A DNA stretch of 6,976 bases from Burkholderiaceae bacterium (GTDB taxonomy: Bacteria > Pseudomonadota > Gammaproteobacteria > Burkholderiales > Burkholderiaceae), in assembly GCA_017998575.1 (NCBI GenBank), contig JAGOCV010000216.1, positions 1 through 6,976 of the forward strand, written 5' to 3'. Within the stretch, counting starts at the first letter, position 1. Each line of letters opens with the position of its first letter. The notes under the pieces were generated by a model. It saw nothing but the letters and a program-made list of their open reading frames with translations. It did not search any database and was not told the origin of the DNA. The position numbers were made by a program, and so were the translations under genes. Below, one piece after another: positions 1 through 6,415 of the stretch.

Positions 1-1
1 G

Positions 2-559
2 GCGCTGGCCACCGTCATCCAGCAGATTTCGGTGGGCGTGGCCATCGGCTTCGCGGTGCGCATCGTGTTCGCGGCGGTGGAGCTGGCGGGCGAAGTGATC
101 GGCCTGCAAATGGGCCTGAACTTCGCGGCGTTCTTCGATCCGTCGTCCAACGCACAGGTCAGTGCCGTCTCGCGCTTCTTCGGCAACATGTCCGTGCTGA
201 TGTTCATCGTCGTCAACGGCCACCTGCTGGTGCTGATGGCGGTGGTGCGCAGCTTCGAGACCTTCCCGCTCGATGGCAGCTTTGCCGAAACCGTGTCGCG
301 CCTGCGCCTGTACGAACTGGGCGCCGACCTGTTCGCCAGCGCGCTGTGGCTGGCGCTGCCCATGGTGGCGCTGCTGCTGTTCGTGAACCTGGCGCTGGGC
401 ATCGTCTCGCGCATCGCGCCGCAGATGAACATCTACGCCATCGGCTTCCCGGTCACGCTGGTGATGGGCCTGGTGGGGCTGATCGCCACGCTGCCCATGA
501 TGGAAACACCGTTCCTGTCGCTGATGGAGCGCATGGTCGACCTGCTGGTCACCCGCTGA
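2..559 (+). CDS. fliR: Flagellar biosynthesis protein FliR, C-terminal part (5' end outside window)
   Basis: FliR is an inner-membrane protein of the flagellar type III secretion export gate, where it assembles with FliP and FliQ into the channel through which rod, hook and filament subunits are exported. The reading frame is open from base 2 to a TGA at 557-559, giving 185 residues. FliR is usually about 260 residues, so roughly the first 75 are missing. Visible family hallmarks are the GLQMGL...FDP segment (window residues 34-47), FIVVNGH (68-74) and the C-terminal SRIAPQMN..AIGFP block (136-150). Hydrophobic stretches at about 1-29, 63-83, 110-134 and 145-165 fit membrane segments. A GTG at position 32 is internal to the frame and should not be taken as the start. 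As fliR often ends a fliLMNOPQR-type cluster, the rest of a flagellar operon probably lies to the left. No frameshift is visible. Confidence 0.93.
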   Translation, partial: ALATVIQQISVGVAIGFAVRIVFAAVELAGEVIGLQMGLNFAAFFDPSSNAQVSAVSRFFGNMSVLMFIVVNGHLLVLMAVVRSFETFPLDGSFAETVSRLRLYELGADLFASALWLALPMVALLLFVNLALGIVSRIAPQMNIYAIGFPVTLVMGLVGLIATLPMMETPFLSLMERMVDLLVTR

Positions 560-574
560 CGGCGGGCGCACGGC
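552..574. other. Convergent junction between fliR and the response regulator gene
   Basis: Only 15 bp (560-574) separate the fliR stop from the stop of the oppositely oriented response regulator. A small inverted repeat CCCGC (552-556) / GCGGG (562-566) overlaps the fliR stop codon, with a 5-nt loop. No run of T follows on either strand, so it is at best a weak bidirectional terminator. Confidence 0.3.
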
Positions 575-1204
575 TCACACGAGGTCGTTGCGGATCGCGT
601 AGGCCGTGATCGCGGCGTTGCTCGTGAGGTTGAGCTTTTCCATCACGCGTGTGCGGTAGACGCTCACCGTCTTGGGGCTGAGCATCAGTTCTTCCGCGAT
701 GTCCGAGAGCTTCTTGCCCGAGGCGATCTTCACCAGCGTCTGCAGTTCGCGCTCGGACAGCGCCTGGTGCGGTGCCTCGTCGGTGGAGTGGTGCAGGCTG
801 TCGACCAGCATCTGCGCCACTTCGGGCGTGACGAACTTGCGGCCGGCCGCCACGGTGCGCGTGGCCGCGATCAGCTCCTCGGGATTGCCGGCCTTGTTCA
901 CGTAGCCCTGCGCGCCGGCCTTCAGGCAGCGGATGGCGTACTGGTCTTCGGTGAACATGGAGACGATCAGCACCTTGATCTGCGGATCGGTCTCGCGCAG
1001 CGCGGCCAGCACTTCCAGGCCACTGCGGCCGGGCATGTTCAGGTCGAGCAGCAGCACTTCGCAGCGGGCAGTGCGCAGCACCTCGCGCAACTCGGGGTAG
1101 CTGCCGGCCTCGCCCGTGACCTGGATGTCGGTGGCCTCGATCAGCGTGTCGCGGATGCCGCGGCGCACCAGCGCGTGGTCGTCGCACAGCACGACGTGGA
1201 TCAT
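575..1204 (-). CDS. NarL/FixJ-family response regulator (receiver + LuxR-type HTH)
   Basis: A cytoplasmic DNA-binding response regulator of 209 residues, the usual length for the NarL/FixJ family. The receiver spans about residues 1-120: acidic pair D8-D9, phospho-acceptor D54 in LLLDLNMPG, switch Ser82 in LIVSMF and conserved K104 in VNKAG. A short linker leads to a LuxR-type helix-turn-helix at about 146-205, with LSERE (149-153) and SPKTVSVYRTRVMEKL (176-191). The start is the ATG at 1204, chosen because the receiver begins immediately; in-frame sequence further upstream is only a shadow of the kinase gene. The kinase stop overlaps this ATG as ATGA, which implies translational coupling, and a G-rich stretch just upstream could serve as ribosome binding site. 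The partner is almost certainly the adjacent HisKA_3 kinase. The regulon cannot be read from the sequence; proximity to fliR is not evidence for flagellar control because the genes are convergent. Confidence 0.92.
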   Translation of the reverse strand: MIHVVLCDDHALVRRGIRDTLIEATDIQVTGEAGSYPELREVLRTARCEVLLLDLNMPGRSGLEVLAALRETDPQIKVLIVSMFTEDQYAIRCLKAGAQGYVNKAGNPEELIAATRTVAAGRKFVTPEVAQMLVDSLHHSTDEAPHQALSERELQTLVKIASGKKLSDIAEELMLSPKTVSVYRTRVMEKLNLTSNAAITAYAIRNDLV

Positions 1205-2322
1205 GCGGCCCCCCGGGCGCCTGCGGGCGCCAGTTGCAGTTGCACCGGCTTGAGCGGCACCGACAGGATGATGGCGGTGCCGATGCCATGGCGGTTGGTG
1301 ATGTCGAGCCAGCCGTCCACCACGCGCGCGCGCTCCACCAGCCCTTTCAGACCGAAAGCCTTGGGCTTGTCGAGCGCGTCCTGTGTCAGGCCGCGGCCGT
1401 CGTCGGCCACTTCGAGCGTCAGCACGCCCTCGGCGTCGGACAGCTCGATCTCGACGTTGCGGCAGTCGGCATGCTTGGAGACATTGGTCAGCGCTTCCTG
1501 CGCCGTGCGGTAGACCGTGAGCTGCACGGCATCCGGGGCGCGTATTTTCTCGTGGCTGGAGCGGAAGGTGGTCGCCACGCCGGTGCGCTTCTCGAAGTTG
1601 CGCGCCAGCCAGTCGATCGCCGTGACCAGGCCCTGGTCGAGGATGGGCGGACGCAGATCGAGCACGATGCGCTGGCTGGCGTCGATGGCGTGGCGCAGCA
1701 TTTCGAGCGCGGTGTTGACGTGCTCGCGCGTGCCGGCGTCCTTGGTGTGGCGCTGGATCCACGCCAGGTCGAACTTGACGGCGGCCAGCGCGCCGCCGAT
1801 CTCGTCGTGCACGTCGCGCGCCAGCGCGGTGCGCTCCTCCTCGATGCGCGACTGCAGGTACTCGGACAGCTCGGTGGAGCGGCGCACCGCCTCGGCCATC
1901 TCGGCCTCGGAACGTTCACGCGCCTCGCGGGCACGGCGCGCCTCGATGGCGCGCACGATCACGTGGCCGAGCTTGCCGAGGTCGTCCTTGCGCACGTAAT
2001 CGCTGATGCCGCGGCGCAGCGCCTCGACCACGTCCATGTCGCCCAGCGCGCTGGAGAGCAGAACGAACGGCGGCACGCGTTCGAGCTTGCCGGCCTCGGC
2101 CCAGGCGTCGAGTGCGGTGAAGCCGGGCAGGTTGAAGTCGGCCAGCACCACGTCGAAATGCCCGTTGGCCAGCCGGGCCATGAAATCGGGCAGCGCGGTG
2201 GCGCGCACCAGCCGGAAGTCGAGCCCGCTGTCGGCCAGCGCATACTGCGCGAGCTCGTGGTCGGCGTCCGAATCCTCCAGGTGCAGGATGCGGACCGGAC
2301 GGGCGGAATCGGCTGTCGGCAT
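1201..2322 (-). CDS. Soluble hybrid histidine kinase: receiver - HisKA_3 - HATPase_c
   Basis: A 373-residue histidine kinase with no signal peptide, membrane segment or recognisable sensor domain. Residues 9-125 form a CheY-like receiver: acidic pair E16-D17, phospho-acceptor D62 in ADFNLP, Ser90, and K112 in VRKDD. Residues about 125-168 are charged and Ala-rich and look like a coiled-coil signalling helix. The dimerisation/phosphotransfer domain is HisKA_3 type, with H172 in ARDVHDEIGGAL. The ATPase domain shows the N box around N280 (ALTNVSKHA), the G1 box D307-G311 (DDGRG) and a G2-like GLKG at 324-327. HisKA_3 kinases normally pair with NarL/FixJ regulators, which is what follows with a 4-base overlap. 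With no input domain, the receiver itself may be the input, phosphorylated by another kinase or acting as an interaction module; this is inference. The ATG at 2322 has no clear Shine-Dalgarno. Transcription may come from the phospholipase gene 45 bp upstream. Confidence 0.92.
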   Translation of the reverse strand: MPTADSARPVRILHLEDSDADHELAQYALADSGLDFRLVRATALPDFMARLANGHFDVVLADFNLPGFTALDAWAEAGKLERVPPFVLLSSALGDMDVVEALRRGISDYVRKDDLGKLGHVIVRAIEARRAREARERSEAEMAEAVRRSTELSEYLQSRIEEERTALARDVHDEIGGALAAVKFDLAWIQRHTKDAGTREHVNTALEMLRHAIDASQRIVLDLRPPILDQGLVTAIDWLARNFEKRTGVATTFRSSHEKIRAPDAVQLTVYRTAQEALTNVSKHADCRNVEIELSDAEGVLTLEVADDGRGLTQDALDKPKAFGLKGLVERARVVDGWLDITNRHGIGTAIILSVPLKPVQLQLAPAGARGAA

Positions 2323-2367
2323 AAGCGCCGATGATAGGTCAGCCGCCCTTGGGGCCGCGAGCAGCTG
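2323..2367. other. Short gap between phospholipase D gene and histidine kinase gene
   Basis: This 45-bp spacer lies between two minus-strand genes. On the minus strand a TATCAT hexamer (2331-2336) resembles a -10 box, but nothing like a -35 box lies at the right distance. A 4-bp GCCC/GGGC repeat (2345-2355) is too short, and lacks the T-run, for a terminator. The simplest reading is co-transcription of the two genes. Confidence 0.3.
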
Positions 2368-3984
2368 TCAGAGCATCTCGTCGGGCGCGAGCGGTCCGAT
2401 GATTTTCAGCAGCAGCTTGAGCCCGGTGGAGGCGCCGGGCTCGGCACGGGCGTCGGGCGCATCCACGCCCGATGGCGCGTGCCAGATCAGCTTGTCGTCG
2501 GCGGTGAGCTCCATGCGCCAGGCGTCGCGGTCGAGCGTCGGCTGCACCATGGCGGTGGCCTGCGCCGACAGTGCGGCGCTGCGGATGACGATGGCGATCT
2601 CGCTGTTCTGCAACTGCGAACGCAAGTCGAGGTTCATCGAGCCGACCACCAGCACGCGCCCGTCCATCACGATGGACTTGGCATGCAGGCTGGCGCGCGA
2701 TTCGGGCGGCGAGCCGATGTTGGACGTGCCGCTGCCCGAGCCGAACGCGCCGCGCGTGACGGAAGCCTCGGCACGCATTTCGTACAGCTCGACGCCGAGC
2801 CTGAGCAGCTCGCGCCGGTAGCGCGCATACCCCACGTGGGCGATGGGCGCGTCGTTGGACGCCAGCGAGTTGGTCAGCACGCGCACCCGGATGCCGCGCT
2901 GGCGCAGCCCGGCGAACTCTTCCATCATGCGCGGCCCCGGCACGAAGTACGGCGAGACGATGAGCAGGTCGCTGCGGGCGCGGCGCATCAGGCTGAGCAG
3001 GCCGTCCACCAGCGTGTCCTGCGTTTCCTCGGCGGGCACGCCCTGCTCGGGATCGAGTTTGCCGGGCTTGTCCACCATGAAGAGCGACGGCGCCCACACC
3101 AGGTCGAGACGGCCGGTGCGCGTGGCGGCCGACAGGCTCGAATCCGGATCGGGCGCGGGCGGGCCGTCGCCCTCGGGCACGGGTCCCAGCAGGCGCAGCA
3201 TGTCTTCCCGCACCAGCAGCGACTCGATCGGGTAGGCGAGCTTGTCGTTCCAGTACTCGTCGAAGCTCTTCGACATCTCGCGCACCACCGGCCCGGCGGC
3301 CAGGATGTCCAGGTCGACGAAGTTGCTGTCCTGGCCCTGGCCGAAATAGGCATCGCCCAGGTTGCGCCCGCCCGTGATGGCCAGCGCGTTGTCGGCGATG
3401 AACACCTTGTTGTGCATGCGGCGCTGGATGCGGTCGACGTCGCCCAGCGAGCCCAGGATGCGCGTCAGCAGCGATCCGCGCAGTCCCGGCAACGGGTTGA
3501 ACATGCGGATCTCGATGTTGCGGTCGGCCATGAGCCGCAGCACGTGGGCATCGCGGCCGCTCGCATTCAGGTCGTCCAGCAGGATCCGCACCCGCACGCC
3601 GCGCGCCGCAGCCTCGCGCACGCGCGCCAGGAGGGCATCGCTGCTGGCGTCCTGCTTGATCGCGTAGTACTGCAGGTCCAACGTCTTCTCGGCCGCATCG
3701 ACCAGCGCGATCCGGCTCACGTAGGCTGAATCGGCCCGGCCCAGCAGGCGGAAGCCCGAGTACGAGACGCCGGCAGGCCGTCCGGCCTCGGCCAGGCGGC
3801 CGAGCCGTGTGGCCTGGGGCTCCGCCCAGGCGTGCGAAACGCTCTTCTGCACGGTGTCGGGCGGCGGAAGGCTGGCGCAGCCAGCGAGCACGGACGCCGC
3901 CATCAGCACGAGCCAGCCCGCGGTGCGGCGGAGCAGGCTGGCGGTGCGGCACGACTGCGTTGCGGCTGGGGCATGCGGGATCAT
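2368..3984 (-). CDS. Phospholipase D / cardiolipin synthase family lipoprotein (ClsC-like)
   Basis: A 538-residue protein with two HKD catalytic motifs of the phospholipase D superfamily: H191-K193-D198 in MHNKVFIAD followed by GGRN, and H434-K436-D441 in LHAKSIVMD followed by GSMN. Each half supplies one histidine to the active site. Other blocks (LLDDLNASG 135-143, GDAYFGQG, TNSLASNDAPIAHVGYARYR 371-390, and a tail with LIWHAPSG) match the ClsC/YmdC branch, whose E. coli member makes cardiolipin from phosphatidylglycerol and phosphatidylethanolamine. The N-terminus has Arg residues at 13, 19 and 20, a hydrophobic stretch (22-34) and a lipobox LAGC with Cys36, so it is probably a lipoprotein facing the periplasm. 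This differs from the classical membrane Cls enzymes with two N-terminal helices. Substrate specificity (synthase or lipase) is inferred from family. The ATG at 3984 is the only start that retains the whole signal peptide. No strong Shine-Dalgarno is present; a GC-rich inverted repeat lies just upstream. Confidence 0.9.
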   Translation of the reverse strand: MIPHAPAATQSCRTASLLRRTAGWLVLMAASVLAGCASLPPPDTVQKSVSHAWAEPQATRLGRLAEAGRPAGVSYSGFRLLGRADSAYVSRIALVDAAEKTLDLQYYAIKQDASSDALLARVREAAARGVRVRILLDDLNASGRDAHVLRLMADRNIEIRMFNPLPGLRGSLLTRILGSLGDVDRIQRRMHNKVFIADNALAITGGRNLGDAYFGQGQDSNFVDLDILAAGPVVREMSKSFDEYWNDKLAYPIESLLVREDMLRLLGPVPEGDGPPAPDPDSSLSAATRTGRLDLVWAPSLFMVDKPGKLDPEQGVPAEETQDTLVDGLLSLMRRARSDLLIVSPYFVPGPRMMEEFAGLRQRGIRVRVLTNSLASNDAPIAHVGYARYRRELLRLGVELYEMRAEASVTRGAFGSGSGTSNIGSPPESRASLHAKSIVMDGRVLVVGSMNLDLRSQLQNSEIAIVIRSAALSAQATAMVQPTLDRDAWRMELTADDKLIWHAPSGVDAPDARAEPGASTGLKLLLKIIGPLAPDEML

Positions 3985-4057
3985 CCGGTCAGCCGCCAGG
4001 CGGCACGAAGTGAGGGTGACGCCAATGTAGCCCGGGCGCGAGGCCGCAGGTGTGGGA
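3985..4057. other. Intergenic gap uup - phospholipase gene with GC-rich inverted repeat
   Basis: This 73-bp spacer separates uup from the downstream phospholipase gene on the minus strand. It holds an inverted repeat GCCGCC (3992-3997) / GGCGGC (3999-4004) that begins 8 nt upstream of the phospholipase start codon, where a ribosome binding site would lie. With a one-base centre, the realistic hairpin is about 4 bp with a 5-nt loop. No T-run follows, so I see no convincing terminator for uup, and no clear promoter either. Confidence 0.3.
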
Positions 4058-5944
4058 CTAGGCCGACAGGCTTTCCCAGCGCTCGAGCGCTTCCATCAGC
4101 TCTTCCTCGATGGCGCCATCGCGGGCGTGCAGCTGGGTCGCGCGCGCCGCATCGGAATAGACGGAGGGGTCGGCCAGCTGCCCGCGTAGCTGGGCCTGTT
4201 CGGCTTCCAGTGCCTGGATGCGTGCCGGAAGGGCGTCCAGTTCGCGCTGATCCTTGAAGCTGAGCTTGCGCTTCGCCGCAGGCGCCGGCGCAGCGGGTGC
4301 CTCGGCGGCTGGCGCGGCTGCCGCGGCCGGGGCGTTGGCCTTCGCGGCGCCTGCGTTGGCCTGCCGGCTCCGGCTGGACTGGATCAGCCAGTCTTCGACG
4401 CTGCCTTCGTACTCGCGCCACTGGCCGGCGCGCACGTCACCTTCCCAGGCCACGATGCTGGTGACCACGTTGTCGACGAAGCGGCGGTCGTGGCTCACGA
4501 GGAAGACGGTGCCGGGGTAATCCTGCAGCAGGTCCTCGAGCAGCTCGAGCGTGTCGATGTCCAGGTCGTTGGTCGGCTCGTCGAGCACCAGCACATTGGC
4601 CGGGCGCGCGAACAGCCGGGCGAGCAGCAGCCGGTTGCGCTCACCGCCGGAGAGCGAGCGCACGGGCGACGCGGCGCGCGCAGGCGAGAACAGGAAATCG
4701 CCGAGGTAACTCTTGACGTGCTTGCGCTGGCCGTTGATCTCGATCCATTCGCTGCCAGGGCTGATGAAGTCTTCCAGCGTGGCGTCGAGGTCGAGCGCGT
4801 CGCGCATCTGATCGAAGTAGGCGACTTGCAGATTCGCGCCCTGGCGCACGATGCCGGCATCGGGCGCCAGCTCGCCAAGGATGAGCTTGAGCAGGGTGGT
4901 CTTGCCGGCGCCGTTCGGGCCCAGCAGTCCGACTTTGTCCCCGCGCAGGAATGTGGCCGTGAAGCCGCTCACCAGGGTGCGACCGCCGCGCGAGCAGGCC
5001 ACGTCGGTCAGCTCGGCCACGATCTTGCCGCCCGGTAGGCCGGCTGCGACATCCATCCTGACGCGCCCCACGGCGTCGCGCCGGGCGCTGCGGCGGGCGC
5101 GCAGTTGCTCCAGGCGGCCAATGCGGCTCTGGCTGCGGGTGCGGCGCGCTTCGACGCCCTTGCGTATCCACACTTCCTCTTGCGCCAGCAGCTTGTCGGC
5201 CTTGGCGTTGATCACGGCCTCCTGGGCCAACTGCGCTTCCTTGTTAACCTGGTATTGCGCGAAGTTGCCCGGGAAGGAGCGCAGCTGGCCACGGTCGAGT
5301 TCGACGATACGCGTGGAGACGCGGTCGAGGAAGGCGCGGTCGTGGGTGATGACGACGACGCTGCCTCTGTAGTCGAGCAGCAGATTCTCCAGCCACTGGA
5401 TGGAGTCCAGGTCCAGATGGTTGGTGGGCTCGTCCAGCAGGAGCACGTCAGGTTGCGCCACCAGCGCCTGGGCCAGGGCCACGCGCTTCTTCATGCCGCC
5501 GGAGAGTGTGCCGACCTCACGCTCTCCCGCCAGGTGCAGGCGTTCGAGTGTCTCGTCCACGCGGCGCTCCCAGTTCCAGCCATCCAGCGCCTCGATACGC
5601 GACTGGATGGTGTCGAGTGCGGCAGGGTCCTCGGTCTGCAGGTAGCGCTCGCGCAGTTCCAGCACCTCGGCCAAGCCCTGGCTGACGGCGTCGAAGATGG
5701 AAGGGGCCGGATCCAGCGCCGTCTCCTGGGCCACATAGGCAACGCGGATACCGTTCTGCCGCTGCAGCGTGCCATCGTCGGCCTTCTCCAGACCACCCAG
5801 TATCTTGAGAAGCGAAGACTTGCCCGTTCCATTGCGGCCGATCAGGCCGATCCTCTCCCCGTTCTCGAGCGTGAAGTCAGTTCCATCCAGCAAGGCCACA
5901 TGCCCAAAGGCCAGGCGTGCCTGCAAAAGCGTAATAAGAGCCAT
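4058..5944 (-). CDS. uup: ABC-F family ATPase Uup
   Basis: A 628-residue soluble protein with two tandem ABC ATPase domains and no membrane segments, as in the ABC-F family, whose members act on the ribosome. Domain 1 (about 1-235): Walker A GRNGTGKS (36-43), signature LSGGM (147-151), Walker B LLLDE with PTNHLD (168-178). The charged interdomain linker (about 236-305) has a basic, Arg-rich stretch at 266-290. Domain 2 (about 307-520): Walker A GPNGAGKT (342-349), signature LSGGE (431-435), Walker B LVLDE with PTNDLD (452-462). An Ala/Pro-rich tether (about 533-557) leads to a coiled-coil C-terminal domain (about 562-626), the extension that distinguishes Uup from EttA and that binds DNA in E. 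coli Uup. Length matches the usual ~630. Uup is linked to suppression of precise transposon excision and to ribosome assembly. The ATG at 5944 gives the canonical MALITL start but lacks a Shine-Dalgarno. The gene diverges from the rrn operon. Confidence 0.95.
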   Translation of the reverse strand: MALITLLQARLAFGHVALLDGTDFTLENGERIGLIGRNGTGKSSLLKILGGLEKADDGTLQRQNGIRVAYVAQETALDPAPSIFDAVSQGLAEVLELRERYLQTEDPAALDTIQSRIEALDGWNWERRVDETLERLHLAGEREVGTLSGGMKKRVALAQALVAQPDVLLLDEPTNHLDLDSIQWLENLLLDYRGSVVVITHDRAFLDRVSTRIVELDRGQLRSFPGNFAQYQVNKEAQLAQEAVINAKADKLLAQEEVWIRKGVEARRTRSQSRIGRLEQLRARRSARRDAVGRVRMDVAAGLPGGKIVAELTDVACSRGGRTLVSGFTATFLRGDKVGLLGPNGAGKTTLLKLILGELAPDAGIVRQGANLQVAYFDQMRDALDLDATLEDFISPGSEWIEINGQRKHVKSYLGDFLFSPARAASPVRSLSGGERNRLLLARLFARPANVLVLDEPTNDLDIDTLELLEDLLQDYPGTVFLVSHDRRFVDNVVTSIVAWEGDVRAGQWREYEGSVEDWLIQSSRSRQANAGAAKANAPAAAAAPAAEAPAAPAPAAKRKLSFKDQRELDALPARIQALEAEQAQLRGQLADPSVYSDAARATQLHARDGAIEEELMEALERWESLSA

Positions 5945-5978
5945 GCGCGCATTATCTGGAGAGGGCGAGACCGCTCTC

Positions 5979-6006
5979 TATATACGGCGCTTCCGGGCGA
6001 TATAAA
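5979..6006 (-). promoter_or_regulatory. Candidate uup promoter
   Basis: On the minus strand, TTTATA (6001-6006) and TATATA (5979-5984) are 16 bp apart and could be -35 and -10 boxes, giving a 5' leader of about 30 nt for uup. The match to -35 is only four of six. An alternative -10, GATAAT (5951-5956), ends 6 nt before the start codon and would give a leaderless mRNA, but it has no -35 partner. Either choice fits the lack of a Shine-Dalgarno. Confidence 0.3.
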
Positions 6007-6013
6007 AAAGATG

Positions 6014-6027
6014 CGCAAGCGCTTGCG
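6014..6027. promoter_or_regulatory. 14-bp perfect palindrome overlapping rrn P1 -35 box
   Basis: CGCAAGCGCTTGCG is a perfect palindrome whose right arm covers most of the P1 -35 hexamer (6023-6028). It lies just upstream of, and not overlapping, the A-rich UP-like stretch in the uup direction. A dimeric repressor or architectural protein could bind here and affect P1 or the divergent uup promoter. No specific regulator is recognised, and short GC palindromes also arise by chance. Confidence 0.3.
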
Positions 6028-6052
6028 TGCCCGGAAAAACCCGTGCTATAGT
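6023..6052 (+). promoter_or_regulatory. rrn promoter P1
   Basis: The -35 box is TTGCGT (6023-6028), the spacer 18 bp and the -10 box TATAGT (6047-6052). Four bases later comes the shared GGCTCTGCTGA (6057-6067), where transcription probably begins. An A-rich run, ATAAAAAAGATG (6002-6013), sits where an UP element would contact the alpha subunit. The -35 box is weaker than in P2-P4, and P1 is the most distal of the four. Confidence 0.7.
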
Positions 6053-6077
6053 CGATGGCTCTGCTGATGAGAGCGGC

Positions 6078-6091
6078 GCTTCGAAAGAAGC
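6078..6091 (+). repeat. GAAA-tetraloop hairpin, copy 1 (P1 transcript start)
   Basis: GCTTC-GAAA-GAAGC folds as a 5-bp stem with a GNRA tetraloop about 20 nt from the P1 start. An identical 14-mer lies at 6588-6601, immediately before mature 16S. Confidence 0.65.
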
Positions 6092-6104
6092 CAGCCCGAC
6101 TCAA

Positions 6105-6122
6105 GGAGGTTGCAAAACCTCC
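6105..6122 (+). other. GCAA-tetraloop hairpin with a Shine-Dalgarno-like arm
   Basis: GGAGGTT (6105-6111), loop GCAA and AACCTCC (6116-6122) form a perfect 7-bp stem. The left arm with its 5' AA (6103-6110) reads AAGGAGGT, the full complement of the usual 16S 3' tail. No start codon lies at a suitable distance in a sustained frame, and no T-run follows, so it is neither an evident ribosome binding site nor a terminator. Only P1 transcripts carry it. Confidence 0.6.
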
Positions 6123-6156
6123 GCGAAAACAAAAGCAGGTGGTTGAGTCAAAAAAG

Positions 6157-6186
6157 TTGACCGAAACAAAAAATTCGGTATATACT
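6157..6186 (+). promoter_or_regulatory. rrn promoter P2
   Basis: The -35 box is TTGACC (6157-6162), the spacer 18 bp and the -10 box TATACT (6181-6186). The discriminator GCGA is followed by GGCTCTGCTGA (6191-6201). An A6 run (6150-6155) lies immediately upstream of the -35 region. The GC-containing discriminator is typical of stringently controlled rRNA promoters; ppGpp control is inference from the class. Confidence 0.82.
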
Positions 6187-6277
6187 GCGAGGCTCTGCTG
6201 AAAACGAAGTTAAAAGCAAGTTGGCCAATAAAGTTGGCAGGCGGCTCGAAACAAGAAGACAGCAATAACCACTGAGT

Positions 6278-6307
6278 TTGACAGGTCTTTAAATAGCATG
6301 TCATAAT
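6278..6307 (+). promoter_or_regulatory. rrn promoter P3
   Basis: The -35 box is a perfect TTGACA (6278-6283), the spacer 18 bp and the -10 box CATAAT (6302-6307). TCAA then precedes GGCTCTGCTGA (6312-6322). The stretch from -35 through the 11-mer is 38/45 identical to the corresponding stretch of P4, so the two are tandem duplicates. Confidence 0.82.
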
Positions 6308-6376
6308 TCAAGGCTCTGCTGAAAACGAATCGCAAAACTCTGGAAACAGACGGCGAAACGAAGAAAGCAAAAAAGT

Positions 6377-6406
6377 TTGACAGGCTTTTAAAATACATGT
6401 TAGAAT
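6377..6406 (+). promoter_or_regulatory. rrn promoter P4 (proximal)
   Basis: The -35 box is a perfect TTGACA (6377-6382), the spacer 18 bp and the -10 box TAGAAT (6401-6406). TCAA then precedes GGCTCTGCTGA (6411-6421). An A-rich segment (6361-6374) lies upstream as a possible UP element. A transcript from here has a leader of about 205 nt before mature 16S and carries all antitermination-like elements. Confidence 0.82.
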
Positions 6407-6415
6407 TCAAGGCTC

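Noticed and set aside
1205..1762. N-terminal extension of the response regulator by an upstream in-frame ATG
   Set aside because: The extension lies inside the kinase gene in another frame and is Arg/Pro-rich; the receiver begins directly at the ATG at 1204.
1234..2334. Long plus-strand frame opposite the histidine kinase gene (366 codons)
   Set aside because: It lies wholly antisense to a gene with intact kinase motifs; the product is a low-complexity His/Gln/Ala/Arg-rich sequence typical of antisense frames in GC-rich DNA.
2479..3729. Long plus-strand frame opposite the phospholipase gene (416 codons)
   Set aside because: No domain or signal is recognisable and composition is that of an antisense shadow; the minus strand holds both HKD motifs and a lipobox.
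2339..3952. Second long minus-strand frame overlapping the phospholipase gene
   Set aside because: It is a frame-shifted reading of the same DNA, Arg/Ala/Pro-rich with no motifs.
5105..6067. Plus-strand frame of 320 codons opposite the start of uup
   Set aside because: It is antisense to the Uup N-terminal ATPase domain and runs through the divergent promoter region; no recognisable domain.
6105..6122. Intrinsic terminator in the rrn leader
   Set aside because: The stem is good but neither strand has a following run of T, and termination here would abolish P1 output.
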